64,000 nt of DNA, from positions 165,001 through 229,000 of the forward strand of contig JABWDB010000005.1 of assembly GCA_019614645.1 (NCBI GenBank), read 5' to 3'. This document shows, piece by piece, positions 22,574-35,700 of the stretch (positions within the stretch are counted from its first letter, which is position 1; the number at the start of each line of letters is the position of its first letter). The position numbers and the translations under genes were made by a program. The notes beneath the pieces are model-generated. The model saw nothing but the letters and a program-made list of their open reading frames with translations. It was not told the origin of the DNA and ran no database searches. This stretch comes from Stratiolaelaps scimitus. Taxonomy: Eukaryota; Arthropoda; Arachnida; Mesostigmata; Laelapidae.

Positions 22574-25500
22574 ATTTGAAAATATCATTTTCGGTCAAAT
22601 ACCCTTCGAATCCACTCACTAGAATATCGCACCTCCTTTTGCCGTCCAAGATTTTGGCACACGGAGACTGTGGTTATTTTTTCATTGCGCTCAGATGTTT
22701 TCATATTTTCGCCCTCTTCACCTCTCTCTCTCTCGCTCGGTCGCTTCTTTATAATTAATCCATTTTCTGTAATCCATTTTCGTTTTGACCTCCATCGCCA
22801 CCTCAGCATTCAGTCCTGTGCTTTCATCGTTAAGTACACCGTCAATCTGCTTATAATTTTTGTTACTATAGTAATTAATATATTTGGTATTATATAAATG
22901 TCATTATCAGCGTTAGCATAATCGCTTAGTGTTTTTCTTTGTTTTTCCGACACTCATCAATATTGTTGGTATCCTATTTGAGTTCTTGTTGGTTGCTGTT
23001 ACTAATATTCTGTGGACCACTTGGGGTCGCCATTAAATCCTCTCTCTCCCCTTTCTCTCTCTCGCTCTCTTTCTATCTCATTAGCTACTTTTATATTTCT
23101 TAGGGACATATATAGCACATAACGCGCGAGTGTCCAAGAGTTTGAGCATCATACCTCGGACAAGATCAAACGTAAATATACGGCGCGAACGAGCAAACGA
23201 TTGAGTGAACTATTTAGCCGTCACTCCGGGAAACGACGGATGAAATCGATTTGTGCTATAGTCGCACCTGATCCTGACAGCCCGTATCAGGAAATGAAAC
23301 CGCCGGTTGTCTGCTAAACATACGAGATTTTTCCGTTACGATGTACGGCTATTATTTTTCGATAATGTATATCTCGCCCGGTCGTCCCTTCGTTCATAGG
23401 GCTCCGCGTTGACTAGGTAGATGAGATCGACAAGTGTTGCTTTTTCTAATTAGACAAAAATGCGAGTGTGATAACTTGATTTCAGTATGATATGTCGCTT
23501 CAATTCGTCTGCTCATTTGCCTCTAGGATTTGGACTCCTCGACAACGTCACAAGCTCGCCCCCCCCCCCGCGGCGTTCATTTCATGTTGCAGCGTTTTAT
23601 ATTAAATATTGCACACATATCCACCACGTCTGCTTGATTGACATTAGCAGCACGATGACAAATCTATGATGACCACGATCAGACGTGGTCACGTCAGGGG
23701 CTCACATCTCACTCTATGCAAATAATCCATTTCGTCATTGTACGGGTTAGTTTACTCTCGTTTGTATCCACAATGTATAATACATTCTACAGAATCTGCC
23801 GTGGCGTTCGACTTCAGCAATGTCTCGAAATGACTGATGATCGATTATTAGCGTATTTCGTCACCAATTGCTTTCTAGTTTGTCCCGCTTCGAGCATCCA
23901 CTGGCTGCGGCATGGAATACAGAGCTTATGTACAGTCCAATGTATCCGTGAAGGCGATGCGGCTCAGGCGTCTGTTGAAGGCGACGTCTGTTGAATAACG
24001 GCATTATAAAGAGGTAACGACTACCTGTGACTATTTCATACTTGAGTATGTGTTTGCATGTACGTTTGACACCTTTCTGTGACAAACGCAAAGAGGACGA
24101 TCAAAATCAATCTGGAGCGGTCGCAGCTGTTAGAATAATAATCTCTCGAGGACTGCGTCTCACCATATACAACACTCCCCAGTTTCGTCCGCGTCATCAT
24201 ACGTGTGATGTACAATACGCATTTCCATGGCGCCTCAGTGAGCGCTCATTCAGCGAATTTGAGTCTGCATGAGCCGTTGATGAAATTCATCAATTCTCGT
24301 GCTACGCTTTTAGAGATTTTTCGATACGATTTGAAGGGATGCGTGCCAGCGCTCGATGAGCATTGCCCAGACGACACGGCGCTTACCAGGAAGTCATACG
24401 CGGCTCCGCATTTGCACAAGAATGAAACGAGTCGCTTTTTCGAGTTCGCGCGGATCCGCCATCGTAGACGGACTGGCCGCATGCAAAAAATTAATTGAAA
24501 AGACGGACTGACCGATTTTGCAGACAATGATCGACTAGAGGCTTAGTTTCGCCTGCACGTCATCTCGCGAATACACTGTCGCTTCAGTAAACATCAGCTC
24601 GCATCATCGTAAAAGTCTGAAACCCTCCCTTCCTTCTTCGCTCTCTCTCTCTCTCTGATCTGCTGATTCGCCGATCTCCGAATCTGACCGAAATGCTCAC
24701 CCAATCTATTTCTAAGCTCACACCACCTGCTAGTAATGAGTCTATCAAAGATTAACAATGATAATTATCATAATAATAATAATATAATAATGATAATTCT
24801 ACTAACAATAATAGTAATAATAATTCTAATAATGGTTTATGACAATCAATCACCGTACGAATTCAATATACAAAATGACGATGTTGTTGACCTTGATTGT
24901 ACAATATTGCATGGCGGAGTCACGGGAATTGCAGTGGGGACAGCCGAAAGCACACATAAAAATTCAACTCGATCGTATTGATTCGCGAAGCACAAATGGA
25001 CAGCGCTGAACAGCGGAACAATAATGGACCTACGAAATGGAATGACGGTTCGTCAAGTCAATCGAATGTTGACTCGCTCGTGTATAATATCTCTCTGTTG
25101 TTTTGGTCTTCTACATGTGTATGTATGCTGCCTGCTATAGGTTATCAATTATTGTCATTATTATTATTATTATTATTATCAAACAAGAGCAGACATTTGA
25201 TTCACTATGCAAATGACCGCCTGTTATTCCGTTACATACTTGACGCGCAAAGGACACAACGTTCTCAGTGGCAACTATATATGCAATGACAATATCGTAT
25301 TCATGAGCGCTGTAAGTGTAGAATGAAGATTATGAGTTATTATGAGTTCACTGAGTTTCGAATGAACGGACTTCAATGGACCCTTTAGTTGAAGTTCGTC
25401 ATGCAAAAACTGGACAGACGGCGAGAAAAAGGGCGGGGATGGGGGAGGGCATACATAGCTTCGATTAGCCTCAATGACAACCTTTGGATTAAGATCGAAT

Positions 25501-27466
25501 ATATACCCGAAAATTACAAATACACCGTGATTATAAGTTGACAAGGGAAAACAAGAAATGAATAATAACTATGTATAAGTAAATATAGCTCATGGTTCAC
25601 TCGGCTTGAGTTACTGGCCATTTTTCGGCCATTTTTCTGGGGCTATACTGGTGTCCTCTGTATTGTTGGTATTGTTGTTAGTGCTAAAATTGTTGCCCCA
25701 CTGAACAGCTGCTGCTGCTGATGTGAATTAGCCCGCAATGAATTCCTCTCTCTCTCTCTCTATGCTTCTCTTGGCTAGTGGGTCACCGATTGTTTCAGTG
25801 TTACAGCTTATTAGTATTATTATTATTATTATTATTATCGTTCGTTAGTTTCGCGTTCAGATCATTGGACGTGTGTAAGTAGCCATAGTTTGGTTTCGAG
25901 TTTCGAGCGAGTCACATACGAACAGCGCAGCGTAGACAGTCGAGATAGGCGATGGTTCAGTTAAGAAACACGAACAGACAACGCCGACGCGAAACAACCT
26001 TCCGGCTTCGTTACGATCTCTGCGTTACTTGAAGCTTTGACACTTCCTCTTCCCCCAGCCCATGGATGGGTTCTACGTGACCCTTTTGGTTATTTGTATC
26101 TTGTTTAACAGCGGTACCCCTGTGGTAGAATATGCCACCGGCATGCAGTTGCTCTCTGTTTCTTTCTCGGGGTCTCGAATGCGTTTTCCTGCAACTAGTA
26201 CATATAATAATACCTTGCAGCTATCGCTGTCGTCACCATCATCTCCCTGTGAACTAACTGCTATGACTATTACGACTACGGCTACTAGTACATCGATGTC
26301 AACCTTCCAGAGCACGCCCCTCTTCTTCTGATACTCAATCACTAATATAACTATTGTTATAGTAATTATAATAATAATAATAATAATAATAATAATCATT
26401 ATTATTATTATTATTATCAATGTTATCGCCATCCACATTATTATGTTTATACACAGGTTAATAAGAAATATATATATATATATATGTATGTATATATATA
26501 TCTCATCGAACATCATTATCCGAGTTATATGAATCACGACAACAGCGCCACCGGCGACGCTGTCGGCCGGTTTGTGGTACAACACCTGAATCGTTCGTCT
26601 TTCTCCTCTTTGCACTCGCCCCACATCTCGTTAGGCCTCGCACCAGAGCCCGCGAGCGGAGAACACTGTCTCATGGCTTCTTCTAGTGATCAATGCGTGG
26701 CGGGATTATTCATGGGGACTGACGTGCGTGCGATCTGCTTCTTCCCGATACTACTCTGTCACTCTCATATAGATTTTCATCCAGTGTATACACGTTCTCC
26801 AGCATTCACCATGGTTTACCTCATCTCTGTTTGTTAGGCTCCTTCTACATAAAATAGGTACGGCCTATATACGTTATAATACGTTCCCTGATCGGTCCCG
26901 CGGTGACCTGTCACCTCCCCCATAATGTTGTTTTGCTTCTGTTAATTGCACTATGTTGCCGGATTTTCAAGGACGAATGTGGGACCTCGTCCCGCACACT
27001 CACCACTAATTCGAGTCATCAATCAGTGAGGCCAATCTCGGTCGTCAATCACGTTTCGCCCTCACGCCGAACACGCCACTGGTGAATCGCGCATGTGATA
27101 GATAGTGCTGTGTATATTAAACTTCGCTCGGTATGTGAGACCCAATAGTGGTTGGTGATCATGCTCGATACGGTGGAACTGCCTGTCTCTGTCAACCTGC
27201 ACGTACTAATGAGCCTATTAGCGAGAGTGAATCCTTCATTTATACTTTTGATTTCGACAGCACCTCACGCTGAGCAGGTGCGGAACGCTGGTGACAATTC
27301 CGGGTGTGTGGCGTTCTCTCGCTAGCTAGTCGACTGGTTCCACCCGGTGATCACCGTCATTGTCACCGTAACTATGTTCATTAGTGTTGTTGTTGCTGTT
27401 ATTATTATTATCATCATCATCAGCAGCAGCAGCAGCATCGGCATTCGTCGTGCTGTCATTGTTGTG
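21641..27466. other. Simple-repeat-rich stretch, possibly including the long 3' UTR of the ELM2-SANT gene
   Basis: No coding exon was found. The stretch is unusually rich in low-complexity tracts: (CAT)n near 22290, (TA)n at 22492-22562, (TTA)n at 25157-25180, 25812-25840 and 26370-26420, (CT)n at 24644-24656 and 25746-25761, and (CAG)n at 27420-27436. On the minus strand it directly follows the stop codon of the ELM2-SANT gene; AATAAA-type signals in minus orientation lie near 22377-22382 and 22525-22530. Whether the 3' UTR really reaches that far (about 5 kb) is inference. Confidence 0.4.
22492..22562. repeat. Two adjacent (TA)n microsatellites
   Basis: TA runs at 22492-22511 and 22536-22562, separated by a short T-rich spacer. 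The second passes into GTATG repeats. Confidence 0.9.
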
Positions 27467-27608
27467 CTAGAAGGTGAATGAGGTATAGTTGGAGCTTTCC
27501 GAGGCGACGGTCCCCGAGGCGTTGCTTGAGGGCCACTGAGAGCCTTGCCGGCTCGGTGAACTGTGGCGCTTCATGTGCGCATTGCGACTTTTCACTTTTT
27601 CAAACACC
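27467..27608 (-). CDS. ELM2-SANT gene, coding exon 10 (finger 5 end, stop)
   Basis: It completes codon 1480 and encodes 1481-1526: VFEKVKSRNAHMKRH, the His half of the conserved C-terminal finger, then a Ser/Thr-rich tail ending TSFTF and TAG at 27467-27469. The acceptor is ATTTTTACAG|G. It is too short to appear as a long open frame; it was found by looking for the KVKSRxAHMK continuation. Confidence 0.92.
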
Positions 27609-29718
27609 CTGTAAAAATCGACCGGAAAACATGCGCGCAGCAACAAATACAGATAAACACACGAAGAAAGATGGTCGCTGTTATATCATAGCGGGCAGAG
27701 TGCGAGCTAATTTCGAAAGTCATATGGGACAATGTGAAGCTACAAGGGAGATAATCTTTGAGTGGACCATGGATGGCTGTTTCTTCCAGGAGTCTTCTAA
27801 ACTTTCAACAAGCCTAACAGTCAGCTGGAACGCAGAAGGGCAAGCAGACACCTTAAAGGGTGGTAAACATTGGATTTCCAAAAAAGCTCAAGTTGTTCTA
27901 TAAGGGGGGCGGCCATGGTGTTGGCATGCAAATGCATAATTTAAAAAATTAAAAAAAAAAATTGAAGTCGGTGTGTTACTGGGATCAGCGACTTCGGTGG
28001 TTTTTGACGATTTTACCCCATTGTGCCAACTGCAGATCAGAACACGATAAGATCGTTCAGTCTAACACACTCTACAGGCCAAGCTGACATGGTTTGACAT
28101 ACGCCATGTCTCAGCTGTTGACTTAATGAGATCCGCGATCTACGCGTAGCAATGCTATTAAATGGGACCTAACTTTGGAGGCGTACCTACGACCGGATTG
28201 CCTAGCCGACCTACCTTCCGCAGACTTTGCAGGGAAAATAGTGTGACGCCTGCAGGTCCTTATCATCGCCGGCAAGTCCTCTGCCCTGACCGCAACAATC
28301 CCCACAGATCGCACAGCCGGCACCCTTGCAACTGCAACGGGAGCAGCTCTCGCATCGTTCGGTTGTCTCCGGCAACACGGTACTTTTTCGCTTGCGTCCC
28401 TGCCTCAATCGACGATACTCTTCGGGACACACCTGGAGGCAGCAGTATTTCACCATTGAACTGTTAATATCCTTACCTTCTGTTATGATTGGGATGATGG
28501 CAAGATTGCCACTGGGTACAGGTCTAGTGAGTTCGTATCATAAATCTATATCATGGAGCAGCAACCTCACTGTACTTAAAAATCTCGACTTCCCACTCTT
28601 CCGATTCATGAGCTTAGTGATTTATTCATCTGACATAAGTGCGGGCCTCAAATTTGAAACAAGCTCTTATTGAGATCCGAGCATATGAGGTGGGACGACA
28701 TAGCGTGGGTGGATGTGGTTTATGTTGTTACAAAGTGAAGGTGGCTCCAAAGATCCTCGAAAGTCTCTCACCTTCTTCCAGAAGTAGTACATCTCTATAC
28801 AAGCTTTGACGTCCTTGCCAGAGACTTTTTCAGCGATGAGGCTGCAACAACAGAGTTGAAACAATCGTAGAGATCCATTGCGTATTATATTAGATGTCGA
28901 AATACAGTGTGTACGAGTACACAAAGTGGGATCAAATAGACTTACAATAGGGTAAGACGTCCTGTTTCAGCTTCAAGCCCACTTTTGTAAGCACACTATG
29001 ATTGAGGCTAGTGTACGGGATTCGCAGTAATCGTGTTCGATACGCAATTCTTTAAGCGATCCACAAAAACTATGACTAATAAGCTAATACGGCCTAGCAC
29101 TAAACGGAAATTCACCCAAAATCCTTGTCGTGAATGATGAGAGCGTTCTGGAAGGCGTCCAGTTGTTTCGTGCTCCAGGATTCGCTTTCCTGATATTTAT
29201 ACGTGAGCAACGGGTGAAATGCTGGCAGGGCGAACCCTCGCCGGCAGCGCAGGAACAGTTGGACCGCAGCGTCGAGGTCACCATGGCACAGGGCGAGGAT
29301 GTGGTAAGCAAGTTCGTGGTTCCGACCACCGCCTCCACATGGCACGAGACTGCTGCACGCCACTGAGATGTATTGATCAACTGTAAATTGTATGTAGACA
29401 TAATGGCTTAATGACATAGTTCATTGAATCAGTGACAACAGTTAAAGTTCAGTGAAATTTCCCGGCTGACTCTCAGCCATAAACATTTAACGTCCACGGT
29501 GCTCCTACTTCCCGCATTGCTTCATAAGACGGACCCATTTAAACCACCGATCACAAGGCGTGGCGCACATGTATGCACCAGACTCTACACTGGCTCGACT
29601 GTAGGCTAGTGCCAACAGCTGGATTGATAGAAATATCTACCGAGCTACATACTACCGTTTCAATAAGCTGATTTAGCCCTGCGTTTGTGAGTCATGAACA
29701 TAGTAGATCTATCTACCA

Positions 29719-29763
<45 letters not shown>

Positions 29764-32700
29764 CTTAAAAAAGTAACAACTCCTGAACACGCACGTTGTG
29801 CATCACTGATGTGCTGAGCGAACTCGGGCTTCCAAAGCAGGTCAGCGCCGTCCGCAACGCTGTCTTCGGTTACTTGAGATGATGTCGAGGCCTCACATTT
29901 CAGCACCTCGGATGCTGAGAGACGCGGGACTTCAGCGGCGGCAACGGGCGCTGCTTGCGCGCTTCCAGCGGACGGTAACGAAGAGCTCGGGATCGCCGCC
30001 TGGTATTGTGGCCCAACGTTCACGTGTGGTACGACGTCGGACGCGATTGCCTCCACCGGCGGCCCAAAAGACCACCCAGCTGAACAGGATCAAGGTCGGA
30101 GAGATCAAGAGGCGACCGAAAACCCGGCGTTACTTTATTGAGCCAGAAATATTAGGTGTTATTTAGGTTGTGTCTGTGCCAAAATGAGGTGCCTGTATAG
30201 GTCATCATAAGCGAATGCTCAATCCACACTTAGTTCTCTGAATGGCGGATGTCCTGCGCTATATATTGATTTTGTGTGTACGTGTGCCACGATCCCCACT
30301 GGTGTCAGTGGCTGATGGCGATCGCCTCTCTAAGAAACTCGTTTCTGAACGCGGTCTATGCATGATCTAAATTAAGAGAACAAAAACTAATAATATTTTG
30401 CTGTCGTGTCATATTGCCGTATTTGTGTAACACACAGTGAGACGACGAGCTTCTGTCAACAAGAATTCGATACGAATTGCCATCGCGATGTAATCTCGCC
30501 ACCGATATATAATATGCAGCAACACAACACATCAAAACAACACCAGTTGTTCACCGGTCAGCAGCTCACCTTTACTGACGTGGTCTATGCTCGAAAAAAG
30601 ACCTGTGGCTTTTCGACATGGAGACAGCATCGGCGGCGGCGTATACGGCGGTGGCGAATGCGGAGCCGTAGCTAACAACGGTGATCGTAATAGCGATTGA
30701 TACGGCGTTGGACTATTGAGAGCAGCCGTCGCCCCACTGAGCTGGGTTTGCGTGATACAGAGCGGTGACGGCTTGGGTTTGAGCTTCTTGATCGGCGGCG
30801 GTTCAGACGTCTCCTGTGGCGCTAACCCGCCCTCGTCAGGCTCGCCAGCTGCCGCGCGGTTGGCGTCAACTGCCGCTCCGACAGCCATGCCTGCCGTGTC
30901 AATTACAGGCGGCTTATTCTCTAATTCCAGATCGATCGGCTCACTCTTCATGTCCTGCACGAGGACAAGGCTGTCAGGCTTGACGACGAGGTCGTCCACG
31001 ATGACACTGTCGGTCTTTCGAACTTCAGCAGTGACCGCGTCGAAGTCGATAGCCTTACAGAGAAGAAGGTCCTCCGGAGCTGGTGGTTCAGAGCTCGCAT
31101 CGTCCGAACGGCTGCTGTGTCCCGGCGGGTCTGCGATTGAGACAATCTGCGGCCCGGATGACACCGCCTCATCGTGCGTCTTACCGGCGTCGCTAAATTG
31201 AGCTGAGGGATCGTCACCAGGTGGACACTCCTCCTGATGGACTTTCGTGTCAAAGACGAACGATGCAGTGTTGTTATGCTCGTGTTCCTCGACAGAGGTG
31301 GACGGCACATCCTCGAACGGATCATCGCCGAAGTCGACAAAAAATTCGGGGTTCTCCTCAAGGAACGCGCCAAAATCCTCGTCCTCCTCGCGATGTGCCG
31401 ATAGCGTACCCAAATCGGCGAACAGAGGTTCCAGCGTATATCTGAAGTTCACAACGAAATGAGATCGCATTAGCTCTCGCACTCGCTTTATACCCAGCCC
31501 AGCGCCGGAGGGTGGATCTTCAACACCGCGAACGCACCCAACTATACTTGGATATTTCGTAATGTTAATTTCTAGATGTGAGAGTTATCAAGTATGGATG
31601 ATTTGCGAACTGCAACGTCCATTCATAGGCAAATACAAATAATTGCAGGAAGAAACAAACAAAATCAATATAAAGTACTTACGACTCCTACTGCTTAGCT
31701 AACCATTATAAGCATTTGCATACGTACACTTTGTGGGCCCAAGCAACGCGTAACACGTTCACCGAAATTGACGTATTTCAAACCCACCCTACGCTGTTTC
31801 AGCTAACACCTCTATAAAATGATATTTCATGTATGATTATTCGATTCCATGATGAGATTATGCTAACGACGCCCTATCCGTTTTACGTAACAGTTTACGC
31901 GAACCTACCCGGGATCAGACGCCAGTCGGCACTCGCGGCGACCTTTAATCGATAGAAAGTCGCTGTCGGAGTGTCTCCGGTGATTCTGAATGTGATTCTG
32001 ATTGTGGATCGGCGACCTCGCCAACGAGACCTGATGCACGCCAACGCCACCATTACCGTTGTGCGCTTCGGAGTTGTTGTTGTTGTTGTTGTTGCTGCTG
32101 CTGCTTGTGTTGTTGTTATTATTGTTACTGCTGCCGTTGTTGTTGTTATTGTTGTTAAATTGCGTTATACTGTTGAAAGCGGTCTCAGGTCGCGTCTCAG
32201 GAGATTGCTGCTGCTGCTGCTGTTGCTGCGGGAGTTGTTGTTGCTGTTGTTGTTGCTGCACAGTAGGGGCGAGCACCTCTGTTACAGGAACACGCTTCTC
32301 CTCTTGAAGTAAAGGGACTGTGTGTCCAGCTTGGCCATTCTGCTTCATGCGGCATCGCTGCGATATGACCTCGCCGAGCAAAGCCCGAATCACCTGGCCA
32401 TTGGATAACGACGGCGGAACTGTCGTGCCGTCAGCGCCCTTCACAAACATCGACTTCTGTATAAGAATCTGGGTTTGGCCACCGCCCGAGCTGGCGGTAG
32501 CTGTGGGCGTTCCCGTTAGCGTGTTGATCGCTCCCGCGGAGGTATCCTCACATTTTTTGACATACCCTCCATGTAACCGCATGTGGCCATTGAGGGCAGC
32601 CACGTTTTTGAATGAACGCTCACAGAGTGTGCACTCGACGCGTTCATCCCGATCGCTGTTCGGTGATATGAAAACGCAGAATCGTCAGGTCACTATTGAT

Positions 32701-35700
32701 ATATGTATAATACAGCCAGCAATGTGAAAGGTTATATTCATAAGTGAGTCATACACAATATATGTTATATATAACACCCTTCGAGCACCCTCTAATTTGG
32801 GACGGACAGTGTTCGAATCGAAATAGAACACTTTTTACACGCAAGCACAAAATCGCAGTACAAGCAGTACACCCTGCAAACAGCACTCTTGCCGAAACAG
32901 GAGCGATGAAGGTTCAATTTCAGCTAGAACCGAATCTACAATAGAGAAAACTTCGATATCGTCCCATGGGAACGGTATTCAAAAAGCAACAACTCAATAT
33001 ATATAGAACATCATTTTTACCAAGTTGTACTAAAATGCCTTGTGCATGATCCTTGATGGAGTCGGCCAGTCACGCGGTAACCAGGTATTAGGTAGGCTGA
33101 GGCATACGTTCCCGCGGTTTGTTAAACCACCCATCCTTTATTGTTCTTCATGTTGACATAGTACAGGGACACCACTTGAGTTTCATGACACCTCTTCACG
33201 TGTCCTGTGACGATTTGTGGAAGAATCTGCCTGATTCGCGGTGCCGTGTCGGCCATTCGTTTCGTTCGTTTCGTTTAGGATGCGAGGAAACCAAACGCCC
33301 GCTATTTGAATGAACTTTATTGAGCAAAGATGCGCTATATCTGCGAGGCCGATTCTCGACTTAATTGGCAGTCGTCCTCATACAAAAGGACCTTTAAAGC
33401 CTTGAAATGTAGGTGTCGAAACTGCACCTTAGGTCGGCTGGAACATCCACCTTCCAAAGGATATAGTGCTACACGCTTAACTTTCAAACACCAGAACAGA
33501 CAGCGGTGGGTTTCTAGTATAAGCATAGCGTGCTCGAATCTCGAGTTAGTTAGTAGCCCCGCAGTGCGAAGTGGCAACACGAGAGCGACCATTCGAAAAG
33601 CCCGAGAACTTATGCCTCAATCTCATAGTTGTCGCAATGGTAACAGTTCTCACCCTTTGTTTTCTCTGCGATCTCCCCCGTCGCCGCCTTGAAGAAGGTC
33701 TAGAAGGACACTGCCCCCGCTGCCAGCTCCTGTACCGTTTCCACACGAACCTCCTACAGTGGTCACCGAACTCAATCCCGATGAGCTGTCGTCTCGCGAA
33801 TCCTATCGTGAACGAACGCAGACATGTTCATCACATCGCAATTTCGGTTAGTGAACAATCGTGGTCTAGTCTTATCGTGAGCTTGTGGTTGGGACCATAT
33901 GCTGTACATATGTATGATGTCTCGCCGAAAGGATCAACAGGGTGTTTCCATTTGTGTGCCAAGTGGACGTCTCCCAATTAGTGGAACAAAAATCCTGCAG
34001 CCGGTAATAATACTTTATACGAACCTCGATGAAGCCAACTCAGTGGTCTATGTGCTTACCTTGTCATCCCGTAATGTCGAATGCCCTGACGGGATACTGC
34101 CTAGAGATCCCAGCCCACCGGAAGAAGTTGTGGCTGCTTGTTGTTGTTGCTGTTGCTGCTGTTGTTGTAGCTGATGATGATGGTGATCCTTATGACGTCG
34201 TAATGAGCGTGCATCGCAATACGACTTATCGCACCCGTCAGTATCACAGGCAAATGGCTTCTTGTCTCGATGAGTTAACATGTGGCCATTTCTACGAAGC
34301 ATGCCAATAATGATAAATGAATGCACGGTGTTATTACGAAACAGTGTACATGGTAGTTATAATCGAGTATCATCATAATCATCATCATTATCATATTGGC
34401 ATAAGAAAAATACATATCATCATTGTCAAGCCTGCGATCTTCAATGCGAAGTGGATAGTGCAAATGTACTATGGGCCTATGGGATAGGATATCTTGTAAG
34501 AAGACTCATTGATGTGCAACGATTCGATGAGCGATGTCTTCATGTGTCAGTCTGCGCATATCAATATAACTATATACGATATACAGGGACAAGAATGGAA
34601 GAGAATAAGCAAAGGTCCTCATAGTAATACCTAAAAGGTTAAGAGCTGAGGCCTGTCAGATAGGGGCAGAACAGCTGAGGGTCAGCTCAGAAAACAATTA
34701 TTATATACGCTATACAAATGCGTACGTAGGAGGCATGTATTAGCCTGGAGGAGCAATGGTATTCCTCCACTCAGAGTCCCTCTCCCCACTGGTCACGCCG
34801 AGGTACGTACATACCGTGCAGAGCAATGACAGGCGCTCGACCCCACAAACATGATCGACACATGCATGCACTACACGCGCGGCAATACTCACAAGTATAC
34901 GAGTAAGGAAGAGAATAAGCAAAGGTGGCCCCGACTGGTTCTCATAGTAATACCTAAAGGTTAAGAGCTGATGCCTGTCAGATAGGGGAACAGGTGAGAG
35001 TCAGCTCGACAAAAAAAAAATACTCACAAGTGATCTTGTCGCTTAAACGCCTTTGAGCAGAGTTGGCAGACGAACTTTCGTTCGTTCGAGTGTGTGAGTT
35101 TGTGCTTGGTGAGCGCCGATGTCGTCGAAAACTGCTTACTGCAAACAGCACAGCGAAGAGCGTCTGCTGGCCGCGACTTTGTCTCGGTCGTCAGGACGGA
35201 CGTGGTCGCGGCCGGGAGCGCCGACAGCGCCGAGACGGTCGACATCCCGCCAGCCTGAATCACGAGCTGATTTGTCTTGATCAGGCTAGCGACGGTCGAC
35301 TCGGCAACGCCGGCCTTCGCCTCGCGCCGGATGGCGGCCGCCGCCGCCAGATGATCCGGCTTGAAGTGCACGAGATTGGTGCCGGGCGCGAGCAGGCAGC
35401 CAATTGTGGTTCCCTTAACCACAATGGGCGTGCCTGTCGGCGCGCCCGCCTCCTTCACGCCAGTGTCCTGTCGGATCTGCAGGTTCACCGTTTTCAGACC
35501 ACTGCCAGATATCGTCGTCGTCGTCGACTGGTGTACTTGCTGTTGCGTTTGGCTTTCGCCCGTGCACAGTCGCTCCTTGCCTGCTGTCTGCAACTTGACG
35601 TGTCGGATTCCTCCGATCGTCGTCGTGGTGGTCGCTGTTGCTGTTGTCGTCGTCGATATTGTTGTGGCCGTTTCGTCCTCGTCAAGGCCCACCGTTACTG

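Noticed and set aside
26073..26624. Minus-strand frame of 183 codons
   Set aside because: It is made mostly of (TTA)n and (TA)n repeats read as Ile/Met/Tyr runs.
32059..32307. Plus-strand frame with poly-Leu and poly-Cys
   Set aside because: It is the complement of the Gln/Asn triplet repeats of exon 4 of the ELM2-SANT gene.
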